The notes under the pieces were generated by a model, which saw nothing but the letters and a program-made list of their open reading frames with translations, was not told where the DNA came from and ran no database searches. From Bacteroides faecalis (GTDB lineage: Bacteria > Bacteroidota > Bacteroidia > Bacteroidales > Bacteroidaceae): DNA of 64,000 bases. A program made the translations under genes and the position numbers. The DNA lies in the NCBI RefSeq assembly GCF_003865075.1, contig NZ_BHWB01000006.1, forward strand, positions 124,001 to 188,000, written 5' to 3'. Each line of letters starts with the position of its first letter. The first letter of the stretch is position 1. Shown here one piece after another: positions 1 to 8,451 of the stretch.

Positions 1-347
1 TCATAAGTGATAGCAGCAGCCAATACTCCACAACAGGAATATGGAATGTGCAGCATATCAAAATATCCCTGAAGACGACCATCCTCTCCCGGAGTTCCAT
101 GAATAGTTATATAGGCAAAATCAAATTTTATCTTTTCCATCCCTAACATAAAACTGAAATCATTGCGGTCTACAGGTACTTTCGTACCATCCGGCAACTG
201 GACTTCCCAACGGAGTCCTTGCATTTCAACGATATACAGTGTATACTTTTCCTTATCAATAAAGGAATAAACTCCCTGTGCACTACGCAGGGATACATGA
301 AATTCGGAGGTATCTCCTCCGGCTACGATAGCAATTGTGCGTTTCAT
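1..347 (-). CDS. ddl: D-alanine--D-alanine ligase, N-terminal part (cut by window edge)
   Basis: Translating the minus strand from the ATG at 347 gives MKRTIAIVAGGDTSE followed by a segment with FDFAYITIHGTPGEDGRLQG and IPYSCCGVLA. This is the N-terminal substrate-binding lobe of Ddl, including the HGxxGEDG motif. About 115 residues are visible; the ATP-grasp part lies beyond the left edge. The enzyme makes D-Ala-D-Ala for peptidoglycan in the cytoplasm. Its ATG overlaps the TGA of the upstream pseudouridine synthase gene (ATGA, 344-347), so the two are probably translationally coupled in a PASTA protein-rluD-ddl operon. Confidence 0.93.
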   Translation of the reverse strand, partial: MKRTIAIVAGGDTSEFHVSLRSAQGVYSFIDKEKYTLYIVEMQGLRWEVQLPDGTKVPVDRNDFSFMLGMEKIKFDFAYITIHGTPGEDGRLQGYFDMLHIPYSCCGVLAAAITY

Positions 348-1417
348 TCTATATCTCTATTACTTATATAGCTTCTCCACTTATCGATAAGTTGAGTCAT
401 GTCATCCGGAAGTTCAGAAGTAAAAAACACCTCTTTACCTGTAACAGGATGAACAAAGCCCAACGTCATTGCATGCAAAGCTTGTCGAGGACAAGTGTCA
501 AAGCAATTATTTACAAATTGTTTGTACTTACTAAAGTGAGTACCTTTTAATATCTCGTGACCGCCATAGCGTTCGTCATTAAATAAGACATGCCCTATAT
601 GCTTCATATGGACACGAATCTGATGTGTACGCCCTGTCTCAAGCACACATTCTACTAAAGTTACATATCCCAACCGCTCCAACACACGATAATGAGTTAC
701 CGCATGTTTACCCATAGCCGGATCGGACATTACAGCCATTTGCATCCGGTCTTTCGGGTTACGGGCAATATTACCGACAATCGTTCCTTCATCTTTTTCT
801 ACATTTCCCCATACCAAAGCGCGATACTTGCGTTTAGTCGTTTTATTATAGAATTGAAGGCCCAAATTTGTTTTGGCATCCGGCGTTTTGGCAATTACCA
901 GTAAACCGGAAGTATCTTTGTCAATTCGGTGAACCAGTCCAACATGCGGATCATTGGCATCATAATCAGGCACATCTTTCAAGTGCCATGCCAATGCATT
1001 CACCAAAGTACCATGGTAATTTCCATGTCCGGGGTGTACAACCAAACCGGCAGGCTTATTTACCACCATGACATATGGATCTTCATAAACAATATTAAGG
1101 GGGATATCTTCTGGAATAATCTCATTCTCGTAGCGCGGACGATCCATCATCACAGTGATGATATCAAGGGGCTTCACTTTATAGCTACTCTTTACCGGTT
1201 TACCATTAGCCATGACAAACCCACCTTCGGCAGCCTTCTGAATACGGTTACGCGAAGCGTTGACAATACGTTCGAATAGATATTTATCTACTCTTACCAT
1301 CGCCTGCCCCTTATCTACGACCACACGAAAATGCTCATAGAGTTGGGCCTCATCACCGACCGGTTCTATATCATCCAAGTCATTCTCCAAGTCATCCGGA
1401 AGTTCTTCCTCTATCAT
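344..1417 (-). CDS. rluD: RluD-family 23S rRNA pseudouridine synthase
   Basis: A 357-residue protein. An S4 RNA-binding domain lies at about residues 35-95 (VRVDKYLFERIVNASRNRIQ). The pseudouridine synthase catalytic domain follows, with the signature GLVHRIDKDTSGLLVIAKT, whose Asp is the catalytic residue of the RluA/RluC/RluD family. The family converts uridines in 23S rRNA (helix 69 for RluD) to pseudouridine. The acidic N-terminal 25 residues lie outside the domain. It sits 25 bp after the PASTA gene and overlaps ddl by 4 bp. RluD is preferred over RluC from S4 plus overall length, but the exact target cannot be fixed by eye. Confidence 0.9.
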   Translation of the reverse strand: MIEEELPDDLENDLDDIEPVGDEAQLYEHFRVVVDKGQAMVRVDKYLFERIVNASRNRIQKAAEGGFVMANGKPVKSSYKVKPLDIITVMMDRPRYENEIIPEDIPLNIVYEDPYVMVVNKPAGLVVHPGHGNYHGTLVNALAWHLKDVPDYDANDPHVGLVHRIDKDTSGLLVIAKTPDAKTNLGLQFYNKTTKRKYRALVWGNVEKDEGTIVGNIARNPKDRMQMAVMSDPAMGKHAVTHYRVLERLGYVTLVECVLETGRTHQIRVHMKHIGHVLFNDERYGGHEILKGTHFSKYKQFVNNCFDTCPRQALHAMTLGFVHPVTGKEVFFTSELPDDMTQLIDKWRSYISNRDIE

Positions 1418-1442
1418 GCGAGCTTATTTCAGTTGTTTACAT

Positions 1443-2087
1443 TCAAAACCAGCTATCATCCTGAGTAGATGACGATTCTGATGTAACAGGTTCTGTTACA
1501 TCACTCTCCAATGAGTCATCTTCCAATATATCCTCCGCTCCGTTTCCTACCATTAACGTCAAAGAAGCCCCTAAAGGTATTTCTTCTCCTGCAGACAACA
1601 AACGGCCCTTATATTTTACGCCATAAACCCAATCTTTTTCACCACTCATCATTTCCGGTTCATTCAACTTAAAACCAGAAGCTAATACTTTAGCCTGAGC
1701 TTGGCGAAGAGAACTATTATCTGCCACATTAGGAACTACACGTAGTGGAATATTAAGAGTATTAATAGTTAAATAGATTATACGTCCTTCTTTTACTTTT
1801 TGTCCGACTCCCGGATTTAGCTCAAGAATGATACCTGCAGGTTTGTTTTTCACATAAGTAGAGTCCGAAACAACGCATACCAACCCATTATTACGGAACA
1901 TCTTTGTTGCCTCCTCTACAGTCATTCCTTTCACGTCCGGAACAACAACAGCCTCACCATGGCGGGTGTAAGTATCGAGCCACTTCATCACACCAAATAA
2001 TAGCAATATCACTACCACAACCATGCCAATGATATTCAGCCAGAAGTATTTATTTGTTTTAAAAGAAAAGAATTCTTTAATTGTCAT
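1443..2087 (-). CDS. membrane-anchored PASTA domain protein
   Basis: Starting at the ATG at 2087 gives 214 residues: a short cytoplasmic segment (MTIKEFFSFKTNKYFW), one membrane helix (about residues 15-37) and two PASTA repeats (VVPDVKGMTVEEATKMF..., then VVPNVADNSSLRQAQAKVL...). The tail is acidic and Ser/Thr rich. PASTA domains bind peptidoglycan or muropeptides, usually on penicillin-binding proteins or Ser/Thr kinases. Here there is no catalytic domain, as is usual for the stand-alone Bacteroidetes version. The reading frame stays open back to 2237, but only with a TTG start and across a -7 promoter box at 2110-2117, so the short form is chosen. An in-frame ATG at 2093 is an alternative. 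Confidence 0.85.
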   Translation of the reverse strand: MTIKEFFSFKTNKYFWLNIIGMVVVVILLLFGVMKWLDTYTRHGEAVVVPDVKGMTVEEATKMFRNNGLVCVVSDSTYVKNKPAGIILELNPGVGQKVKEGRIIYLTINTLNIPLRVVPNVADNSSLRQAQAKVLASGFKLNEPEMMSGEKDWVYGVKYKGRLLSAGEEIPLGASLTLMVGNGAEDILEDDSLESDVTEPVTSESSSTQDDSWF

Positions 2088-2109
2088 ACGCATTGCTGTT
2101 AATCTGCGC

Positions 2110-2117
2110 CAAAGATA
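2110..2117 (-). promoter_or_regulatory. -7 box of the PASTA-rluD-ddl operon
   Basis: The minus strand reads TATCTTTG, a match to the Bacteroides primary-sigma -7 consensus TAnnTTTG. It lies about 23 bp before the ATG at 2087, so the leader would be very short. No good -33 TTTG is visible at the expected distance. The box lies inside the open frame that extends upstream, which argues for the short start. Confidence 0.6.
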
Positions 2118-2458
2118 CGACAAATAAGTTGAATTTTTAAAAAGAAAGCGATGAAAATATCCTTCCTTGAAACGCAAGGACATTATCACCGCCACAATTG
2201 TTGCAACTATAATCCCCACTCCTATAGATTTCAACAACCCTATATTTCTTTATATCGTTTTCCAATGTCTTAATAAGATCATCAGATCACTTTGTTTCGT
2301 TCTATATTTCTGCGCAAAGGAAGGTAAAAAGAAAGATATTTAAAACGGAATAATGCTTTTTAACATAGAAAATTAAGCAGGGAAAAGCCTGAGTTTTCAT
2401 TCATATTCTTCCTTAAACTCGCTTTTCATAAAGAGTTACAAGACTTATAAAAAGGAAA
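2118..2458. other. intergenic region, no gene seen
   Basis: AT-rich sequence between the PASTA gene promoter and the rpmH terminator. I see no convincing coding frame (the frame open to 2237 needs a TTG start), no tRNA fold and no repeat. Confidence 0.5.
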
Positions 2459-2496
2459 CAAGAAAGGCAGAGTTAATTAAAACTCTGCCTTTCTTG
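2459..2496 (-). terminator. rho-independent terminator after rpmH
   Basis: A perfect 16-bp stem (2459-2474 with 2481-2496) around a 6-nt AATTAA loop. The stem includes GGCAGAGTT and AACTCTGCC. On the minus strand it is followed by a T-rich stretch. It lies 23 bp past the rpmH stop. Confidence 0.85.
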
Positions 2497-2518
2497 CTTC
2501 CTTAATGGCTGACAATTT

Positions 2519-2680
2519 TTATTTCTTCTGGCCATTGTACTCGTCAGAAACAGTCAGTTTCTTTCTGCCTTTCGCACGACGAGCAGCTAAAACTCTACGA
2601 CCATTAGCCGATTCCATTCTCTCACGGAAACCGTGTTTGTTTTTTCTCTTTCTGTTAGAGGGTTGAAATGTTCTCTTCAT
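2519..2680 (-). CDS. rpmH: 50S ribosomal protein L34
   Basis: A 53-residue, strongly basic protein reading [20 protein letters not shown] and then [20 protein letters not shown] with an acidic tail. This is the L34 signature (KRTFQPSxRKRxxxHGFRxRM...GRxVLxxRRxKGRxxL). L34 is a late-assembling component of the large ribosomal subunit. It is monocistronic here, with its own promoter and a strong terminator. The C-terminal extension NGQKK is short and typical of Bacteroidetes. Confidence 0.97.
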   Translation of the reverse strand: MKRTFQPSNRKRKNKHGFRERMESANGRRVLAARRAKGRKKLTVSDEYNGQKK

Positions 2681-2724
2681 TACTGTATCTTGTTTTTATG
2701 TTATTATTCTACGTAATCGGGTTG

Positions 2725-2755
2725 CAAAAGTAGACACTTTTTTTAAATTAACCAA
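2725..2755 (-). promoter_or_regulatory. rpmH promoter
   Basis: The minus strand reads TTGG (2755-2752), 19 bp, then TACTTTTG (2732-2725). This fits the Bacteroides -33/-7 pattern. The -7 box is 45 bp from the rpmH ATG. Confidence 0.75.
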
Positions 2756-2782
2756 GAGATAACTCATTTTTGCTCAAAAGTT

Positions 2783-2814
2783 TTTGTGTTTTTTACTGAT
2801 TTAGATTACTTTTG
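2783..2814 (+). promoter_or_regulatory. efp promoter
   Basis: TTTG (2783-2786), exactly 20 bp, then TACTTTTG (2807-2814): a consensus Bacteroides promoter, 60 bp upstream of the efp ATG. It is divergent from the rpmH promoter. Confidence 0.85.
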
Positions 2815-2873
2815 CACTCGAATTAGGATAGCGACAATTAAATAACAATAATATAAATAAAGAAAACAGCAGT

Positions 2874-3440
2874 ATGATTAATGCTCAAGACATCAAAAAC
2901 GGAACTTGTATCCGTATGGACGGAAAGCTCTATTTCTGTATCGAATTTCTGCATGTAAAACCAGGCAAAGGTAACACTTTCATGCGTACAAAACTGAAAG
3001 ACGTAGTTAGCGGATACGTTCTCGAACGTCGTTTCAACATCGGTGAAAAACTGGAAGACGTACGTGTAGAACGTCGTCCCTACCAATTTTTATATAAAGA
3101 AGGAGAAGACTATATCTTCATGAATCAAGAAACATACGACCAACATCCTATTGCCCATGATTTGATCAATGGAGTTGATTTCTTGCTTGAAGGCGCAGTA
3201 TTGGAAGTTGTTTCCGATGCTTCAACTGAGACTGTACTTTACGCAGATATGCCAATCAAGGTTCAGATGAAGGTCACTTATACCGAACCGGGTATAAAAG
3301 GAGATACAGCAACTAACACGCTGAAACCTGCAACTGTAGAATCTGGTGCAACTGTACGTGTTCCTTTATTTATTAATGAAGGCGAAACAATTGAAATCGA
3401 CACACGTGACGGCTCTTATGTAGGTCGCGTTAAGGCTTAA
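2874..3440 (+). CDS. efp: translation elongation factor P
   Basis: A 188-residue protein with the three beta-barrel domains of EF-P: a KOW-like N domain (MINAQDIKNGTCIRMDGKLY), a central OB domain and a C-terminal OB domain ending IDTRDGSYVGRVKA. EF-P relieves ribosome stalling at polyproline. The loop residue that is modified in many bacteria corresponds to Lys32 in HVKPGKGNTF. No epmA/epmB-type modification gene is nearby. It has its own promoter and terminator. Confidence 0.97.
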   Translation: MINAQDIKNGTCIRMDGKLYFCIEFLHVKPGKGNTFMRTKLKDVVSGYVLERRFNIGEKLEDVRVERRPYQFLYKEGEDYIFMNQETYDQHPIAHDLINGVDFLLEGAVLEVVSDASTETVLYADMPIKVQMKVTYTEPGIKGDTATNTLKPATVESGATVRVPLFINEGETIEIDTRDGSYVGRVKA

Positions 3441-3450
3441 TATACATATA

Positions 3451-3500
3451 TTAAAAGAGCAAAAAGTCTGCTTTTTAGTCAAGGCTTTTTGCTCTTTTAA
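3451..3500 (+). terminator. rho-independent terminator after efp
   Basis: A 16-bp perfect stem pairs TTAAAAGAGCAAAAAG (3451-3466) with CTTTTTGCTCTTTTAA (3485-3500), followed by TTTT. It starts 10 bp past the efp stop. Confidence 0.85.
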
Positions 3501-3524
3501 TTTTCTAATACAAAAAACAGACTT

Positions 3525-4052
3525 ATGAAAATCTTAAATGTCACTGTCTTGCTATTATGCTTGATCTCTATTATTGCCTGTAAACCTTCTTCTCCCAAAG
3601 AAGCTACTCAAGAAATTTACTCTGTTGATAGCATATTAACCATACAAGACGCTCTTATCGGAGACACTTTTATGTTAGAGGGTTTTTGTGTAGATGTATG
3701 CGGGCATGGAAGTAATCATATCACTTTGTTAGGTAGTGATACTACCCGATTTGTAAATGTAGAAGCTAACACAGAACTGGTCTCGTTCGACAAAGGAGTG
3801 CTAAACAATAATGTTTGCGTGAAAGCTACTATAGCGGAAGAACGCGTAGACGAGGCTTTCCTGTCAAATTGGGAGCAACGTTTGGATGAAAGCCTAAAAG
3901 CTCCTGATGGAGGTAATCCGGAAGCAGTAGCTATGCTTAAGAAACAAATTGAACAAATCAGAGCTGAAATTGCAGAACGTACAAAGAAAGAAAATAAGAA
4001 CTACTATAGCCAGTACCATATTATTGCTTCTGAGTATGAAATCGAAAAATAG
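3525..4052 (+). CDS. small lipoprotein of unknown function
   Basis: A 175-residue protein with a lipoprotein signal (hydrophobic stretch then IIAC, Cys19). The mature part has a Cys-containing segment (GFCVDVCGHGSNHITLLGSD) that could form a small OB-like or beta barrel fold, then a charged helical tail (about residues 115-160) rich in Glu, Lys and Gln. The CxxxCxH arrangement could bind a metal or form a disulfide, but I do not recognise the family. It overlaps the next gene by 17 bp, so the two are probably coupled. The PepSY-TM neighbour hints at a periplasmic or metal-related role, which is inference only. Confidence 0.7.
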   Translation: MKILNVTVLLLCLISIIACKPSSPKEATQEIYSVDSILTIQDALIGDTFMLEGFCVDVCGHGSNHITLLGSDTTRFVNVEANTELVSFDKGVLNNNVCVKATIAEERVDEAFLSNWEQRLDESLKAPDGGNPEAVAMLKKQIEQIRAEIAERTKKENKNYYSQYHIIASEYEIEK

Positions 4053-4611
4053 CTTGCCAACAACAATACGTAAATGGTTCCGGATTATCCACCGGGACCT
4101 TTCGTTTTTATTTACTGGTGTAATCATTGTATATGCCGTATCAGGTATTGCATTAAATCATAAGCGAACGTTCAACGCTGACTACAAAATTACCAAAACT
4201 GAGCTACAAATTCAGGGTAATTTTCCACAGACTGAAAAGGTCAGTAAGGAACAGACACTTGATTTCCTTAAAATGATCAACGAAGAAAATGCTTATATGA
4301 AACATTACTACTCTGGTGAACAACAATTAAAGGTTTTCTTAAAAGGTGGTTCTTCTTTAGTAATAGATATGAATACAGGAAAAGCTATTTATGAATCAGT
4401 AAAAAAACGACCGATACTTAGCTATTTTAGCCGTCTACATTATAATCCGGCTCGCTGGTGGACCTGGTTCTCTGATATTTTTGCCGTATCACTACTTATC
4501 ATTGCTCTTACCGGATTGTTTATGAACAAAGGTAAAAATGGCATTATTGGACGTGGGGGCATTGAGTTGATTATAGGAATATTAATACCTATGATTTTCT
4601 TGTTCATATAA
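4036..4611 (+). CDS. PepSY-associated TM helix protein
   Basis: A 191-residue membrane protein when started at the ATG at 4036 (MKSKNSLPTTIRKWFRIIHR). There is a first helix with SFLFTGVIIVYAVSGIALNH, a periplasmic PepSY-like segment (about residues 45-110), then FSRLHYNPARWWTWFSDIFA leading into two more helices. The RxxHRDLSF...NHK and LHYNPARWW motifs are typical of the PepSY_TM family, often linked to iron reduction or siderophore uptake. A longer frame from 3949 would lie inside the upstream gene, and its extra residues do not resemble the family, so the 4036 start is chosen. Confidence 0.75.
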   Translation: MKSKNSLPTTIRKWFRIIHRDLSFLFTGVIIVYAVSGIALNHKRTFNADYKITKTELQIQGNFPQTEKVSKEQTLDFLKMINEENAYMKHYYSGEQQLKVFLKGGSSLVIDMNTGKAIYESVKKRPILSYFSRLHYNPARWWTWFSDIFAVSLLIIALTGLFMNKGKNGIIGRGGIELIIGILIPMIFLFI

Positions 4612-4636
4612 ATAAAAGCACGTCAAATTCATCTCT

Positions 4637-4683
4637 AAATAGAAAAACGGTTATCTTGAGTCAAGATAACCGTTTTTCTATTT
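4637..4683. terminator. bidirectional terminator between convergent genes
   Basis: A 23-bp perfect inverted repeat (4637-4659 with 4661-4683) with AAAAACGG and CCGTTTTT inside the stem. It is A-rich on the left and T-rich on the right, so it can terminate both the PepSY-TM operon (+) and the BACON gene operon (-). Confidence 0.85.
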
Positions 4684-4701
4684 AAAAGCAATTTACAATA
4701 T

Positions 4702-5769
4702 TTATTTTGCTTTTTGAGTCACAGGAATACGGAATAGTTCTGCATTCCAATCTGAATCGAGAATCACTAGATCCAATGTGCGTTCTACACCTGTAGTATT
4801 ATCGTTCTTCACATTAATAAGTAGCTGGTCTAAGTCACCACCTGCACCTAACCATGAATCTTCATCCTCAACTTCATTATCGGTGCCTGTTTCACATATA
4901 AGTGTAATATAACCTCCATCCGTTTCTACATAAAGTGTTTTAATGCGTTCTTTTGCTTCAGCAGCATAGGTAGCTTCAAAACTTAAAGCTGTTCCATTAG
5001 CAAATTCCTGGGCCTTCTTATCATCTGTGAAAAGTTTATAAGAAGTTGCCGGAGCCATACCCATCTGATTAATATAGATAACAATTTCTTCCGCATCACC
5101 AGCAGAAATAGTAATAGTTCCGGATTGAACATCACCAGCCACATTAGGTGCTAAGGAGAATTCCATCGTTTCTCCATTCTTACCACGTGGATTCTTGATT
5201 AGAATCCAATCTGAGCCATCACCTTCTCCCATCATATCAGCGGTCACCACTTTCCAACGGCTAGCAGTTGTATTTATTTTCACAGAAATAGTTTTCCCTG
5301 AATTATCACCCATATACATATACATACCATATTGCTCATCAATATCACTCGATTCTATTGATAAAGTACATCCTGTAGAGTTCTTTCCTGCCTGAGTAAT
5401 AGAGAATGTAACAGAAGATGCACCAGCTACTAACTTAAAATTAGCTTCACGGTCTGTTGTATTTGGATTAGCTCCTGCTTTCACAGTAATCTCGGTTGTA
5501 CTTTTCACACTGGCAGTACACCATGATTGCTCATTTACCTTTTCCAAGCTCAGATCTTTCAGTGCAGCATTCGTCTGAATCTTGATAACCTGCTCAGACA
5601 AAGCTTCCGGATCAACGTCCAACTTAGCATCCGCCTGATTAACAATCTTCAATTCATAAGTAACAGGGTCTTTTTCTCCTTCATCGTCATCACTAGAACA
5701 ACTACTTACTCCCATTGTTAATGTTACTGCCATTGCAGCAATCATCCAATAATTCATTAATTTTTTCAT
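4702..5769 (-). CDS. BACON-domain surface lipoprotein
   Basis: A 355-residue lipoprotein (signal ending GVSSC, Cys24, followed by SSDDDEG, an acidic surface-export-like stretch). It has two BACON-type Ig-like domains with the usual WCTASV...TTDREANFKLVAGASSVTFSITQAGK pattern (about 45-130) and a second ending AGDAEEIVIYINQMG (about 135-240). A C-terminal beta domain of about 110 residues has no family I recognise. BACON domains are thought to bind carbohydrate or mucin, or act as spacers. It is the last gene of the SusCD-protease operon, 34 bp after the protease. Confidence 0.8.
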   Translation of the reverse strand: MKKLMNYWMIAAMAVTLTMGVSSCSSDDDEGEKDPVTYELKIVNQADAKLDVDPEALSEQVIKIQTNAALKDLSLEKVNEQSWCTASVKSTTEITVKAGANPNTTDREANFKLVAGASSVTFSITQAGKNSTGCTLSIESSDIDEQYGMYMYMGDNSGKTISVKINTTASRWKVVTADMMGEGDGSDWILIKNPRGKNGETMEFSLAPNVAGDVQSGTITISAGDAEEIVIYINQMGMAPATSYKLFTDDKKAQEFANGTALSFEATYAAEAKERIKTLYVETDGGYITLICETGTDNEVEDEDSWLGAGGDLDQLLINVKNDNTTGVERTLDLVILDSDWNAELFRIPVTQKAK

Positions 5770-5803
5770 AACTCTACTCTAATATTTAATTAAACTCAAT
5801 CAA

Positions 5804-8407
5804 TTATTTCTTATATAACATGTTTATAATTGTCACCTGATAATCATAAAATGCACGTGTACGGGCATCACCTGATCCAAGTCTTGACTTATACAGATTC
5901 TGAACCTTCTTCAGTGTACTAGTAATAACAGGACGTCCTACGCCAGCTGACAACTTAGCAGGAGTCATATTATGACGCGCATACGAAGTTTCCGCATCCA
6001 AATGTTCATGTTTACATGAAGTGACATTGCAGAATTGATTGGACTGCTTTGTTACTTTGGCTACCATCTCTTTCCAAGCTGCTTCCGGATCAGCTAATCC
6101 ACCCGGTGCTCCCCCACCTAATCCTTTATTCATAGAAGGATCTAAATTAGAATACTTCATCAAAGCAGCTACAGCTGCACTTTGCAAATTCATATCTTCC
6201 TGGGTCAATGATTTCCCATTGATTGTATTAGCAAAGATCACTTGGTAAACATCGTTGAAATAGCTATCCAATGTATAAATATTCTCTTGTCCAGAGCGTT
6301 CACCTTCATAAATCATTCCCATAGTAGCCGGGCTAAGAATCTTACCAACAATGGAATATTGGAAATTATCAAATGCACTAGACTCCATCCCGTTTATACG
6401 CATAATACTTTCCGGTAACAACCACTTACGGCAATTTAATGCCTGATCCACCAACCAGACCATCGCTTTCTTCTGTTTATCTTTTGTAATATAACGGGTA
6501 TCATATTTCTGGCTTCCGTCTTGCACCAAATCAGTAAATTCCACTCCACCAAGATATGGCATCACATGAGTCAAGTAACGCATATACTGACTTACACATG
6601 CCATATACATTTCATGGATATCATTATAAGTAGTATTCTCTTTCTTCAACCATTCTTCGACATTAGCAATAATATACTGCAGATTCTTAATACCATAGTT
6701 ACTAGCCTTAATATGATCATTACCTAAATCTTCAGTCTGATCTGTCGGATCTTCAGTTAAGAAAAGTTGTTGTGCACCAAATTGATACATCGGATCATCC
6801 TTCTTCTCCTCGATCATCGCATTCAGATATTTATATTCTGACTCCGGTGTCGGTGTATCCTTAAACACACGATATCCCCAATTAATAGCATATTTATCAT
6901 ATACACCAATCAATGGCGGAACCATACGTACCCCTTTTTCAAGGTCGCCCGGCTGTGCCACATAGTTATTACGTGCATAGTCCATGATACTAGGCGTAGT
7001 ACCATATTTTTGTGTAAACGAAGAACTACGTAACGAATCTACAGGAAAAGCATAGCTAGCTCCCATATTATGTTCCAATCCTAAAGTATGTCCTATTTCA
7101 TGAGAAGCCACATAACGCAGAGATTCACTCATCACATCATCATCAAACACCAATTTGCGAACACGCGGATCAACTGCACCAGTCTGAGCAAATCGCCAAT
7201 TATGAACTAAAGAAATCACATTATGGTACCACATTACCTCTCCAACCAAAATTTCTCCGGAACGAGGATCAATATAACTCGGTCCTGCAGCATTGGCAAC
7301 ATTGTTTGTCATATAACGTACACAGTTATAGCGAATATCATCCGGATCGAATGTCGGATCATCGGTAGGATAATCCTTTGCCACAACTACATTTTTAAAT
7401 CCGGCAGTCTCAAACGCTTTATTCCAATCTTCAATACCATCTTTAACAGCCTTTCTCCATTTTGCAGGGAAAGCAGAATCAACATAAAACACAATCTGTT
7501 TCTTAGGTTCTACTAATTCTCCATTAAAATATTTCTCCAGATCTTCCTCTTTAGGTTCCACTCTCCATCGATGCACAAATTCTTTTGTTGGAATCTTATC
7601 TTTGTCAGAAGTATAATAGTAATAGAACGTACTGAAAAATCCTACACGATTATCCTGTAACCGCATTTTCATCGGTTCTTTCGGCAACTCCACAATAGAA
7701 CGACGCATATTTACCGTATACGCTCCAGATTCTGAAGTGTAATTCAATCGGCTGGTAATCTCCACATTCTTCTCAAACCCTTTTACTCCCAGCAGCATAG
7801 AAGCCGAAGAGTCAAAAGAGGCCGGTTTTGTGGCACGCGTACGTACACTTTGTTGAAGAGGAGTAATACACTTCTCATTCGACACAAAGAAAGAGGTCAT
7901 ATCGATCAACAAAGTATCCTTACGTGAAGCTTTTATCTTGAACGTCTTCATGATAGGATCAGAGAAGTTTTTCTTAAAAGAAGATTCAATAGGATCTCCA
8001 GGTTTCACCCGTTCAAATGACTGTACTGTATGCATATACACATTAGCAGTATCAGCAGATAAACGGAACATAAATGGATCTCCGATCATCTCTCCGGCTG
8101 TAAAGTTTGAACTCTCACTAATAGAAGACACACGATTAGCGAGTAAGTAAAGCTTATCCAGGTTATCTTTATGAATTTCAAACAAAAGTTCATTTTTAGG
8201 AGTTATCCATGTTTTAATTGTTCCTTCATATGGAGTAGCTTTATCAATAGCCTTATCAAATTTATCCTTTGGCTTTATTGAGTCGGTCTGTTCCGTTTTG
8301 TTTTTGTTTTTCTTCTTTCTCCACTTTTTAAAGATGTCACTTTCTGCGTGTACACCTGAACATAAGGTTGCTAATGCAACCCACAAAATTAGCGTTTTGT
8401 ACTTCAT
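5804..8407 (-). CDS. zinc-dependent metalloprotease (DUF5117/DUF5118/DUF4953 type)
   Basis: An 867-residue exported protein (cleavable signal ending GVHA, no lipobox). The metzincin zinc site HEIGHTLGLEHN lies near residue 437. Two His and the third His bind zinc and Glu is the catalytic base, followed by the family's MGASYAFP and SIMDYARNNY (the Met-turn). Long N-terminal (DUF5118/5117-like) and C-terminal helical regions match the family's usual 800-900 residues. It most likely cleaves peptides or proteins in the periplasm or at the outer membrane. In this operon it replaces the glycoside hydrolases normally found with SusC/SusD. It lies 44 bp after the PKD-like lipoprotein gene. Confidence 0.88.
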   Translation of the reverse strand: MKYKTLILWVALATLCSGVHAESDIFKKWRKKKNKNKTEQTDSIKPKDKFDKAIDKATPYEGTIKTWITPKNELLFEIHKDNLDKLYLLANRVSSISESSNFTAGEMIGDPFMFRLSADTANVYMHTVQSFERVKPGDPIESSFKKNFSDPIMKTFKIKASRKDTLLIDMTSFFVSNEKCITPLQQSVRTRATKPASFDSSASMLLGVKGFEKNVEITSRLNYTSESGAYTVNMRRSIVELPKEPMKMRLQDNRVGFFSTFYYYYTSDKDKIPTKEFVHRWRVEPKEEDLEKYFNGELVEPKKQIVFYVDSAFPAKWRKAVKDGIEDWNKAFETAGFKNVVVAKDYPTDDPTFDPDDIRYNCVRYMTNNVANAAGPSYIDPRSGEILVGEVMWYHNVISLVHNWRFAQTGAVDPRVRKLVFDDDVMSESLRYVASHEIGHTLGLEHNMGASYAFPVDSLRSSSFTQKYGTTPSIMDYARNNYVAQPGDLEKGVRMVPPLIGVYDKYAINWGYRVFKDTPTPESEYKYLNAMIEEKKDDPMYQFGAQQLFLTEDPTDQTEDLGNDHIKASNYGIKNLQYIIANVEEWLKKENTTYNDIHEMYMACVSQYMRYLTHVMPYLGGVEFTDLVQDGSQKYDTRYITKDKQKKAMVWLVDQALNCRKWLLPESIMRINGMESSAFDNFQYSIVGKILSPATMGMIYEGERSGQENIYTLDSYFNDVYQVIFANTINGKSLTQEDMNLQSAAVAALMKYSNLDPSMNKGLGGGAPGGLADPEAAWKEMVAKVTKQSNQFCNVTSCKHEHLDAETSYARHNMTPAKLSAGVGRPVITSTLKKVQNLYKSRLGSGDARTRAFYDYQVTIINMLYKK

Positions 8408-8451
8408 ACTTTTTTGTCCTATTTATTTTTAGTTAGTTAAATATAAACTCT

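Noticed and set aside
2088..2237. N-terminal extension of the PASTA protein to 264 residues
   Set aside because: It needs a TTG start and crosses a consensus -7 box at 2110-2117; the ATG at 2087 gives the usual family N terminus.
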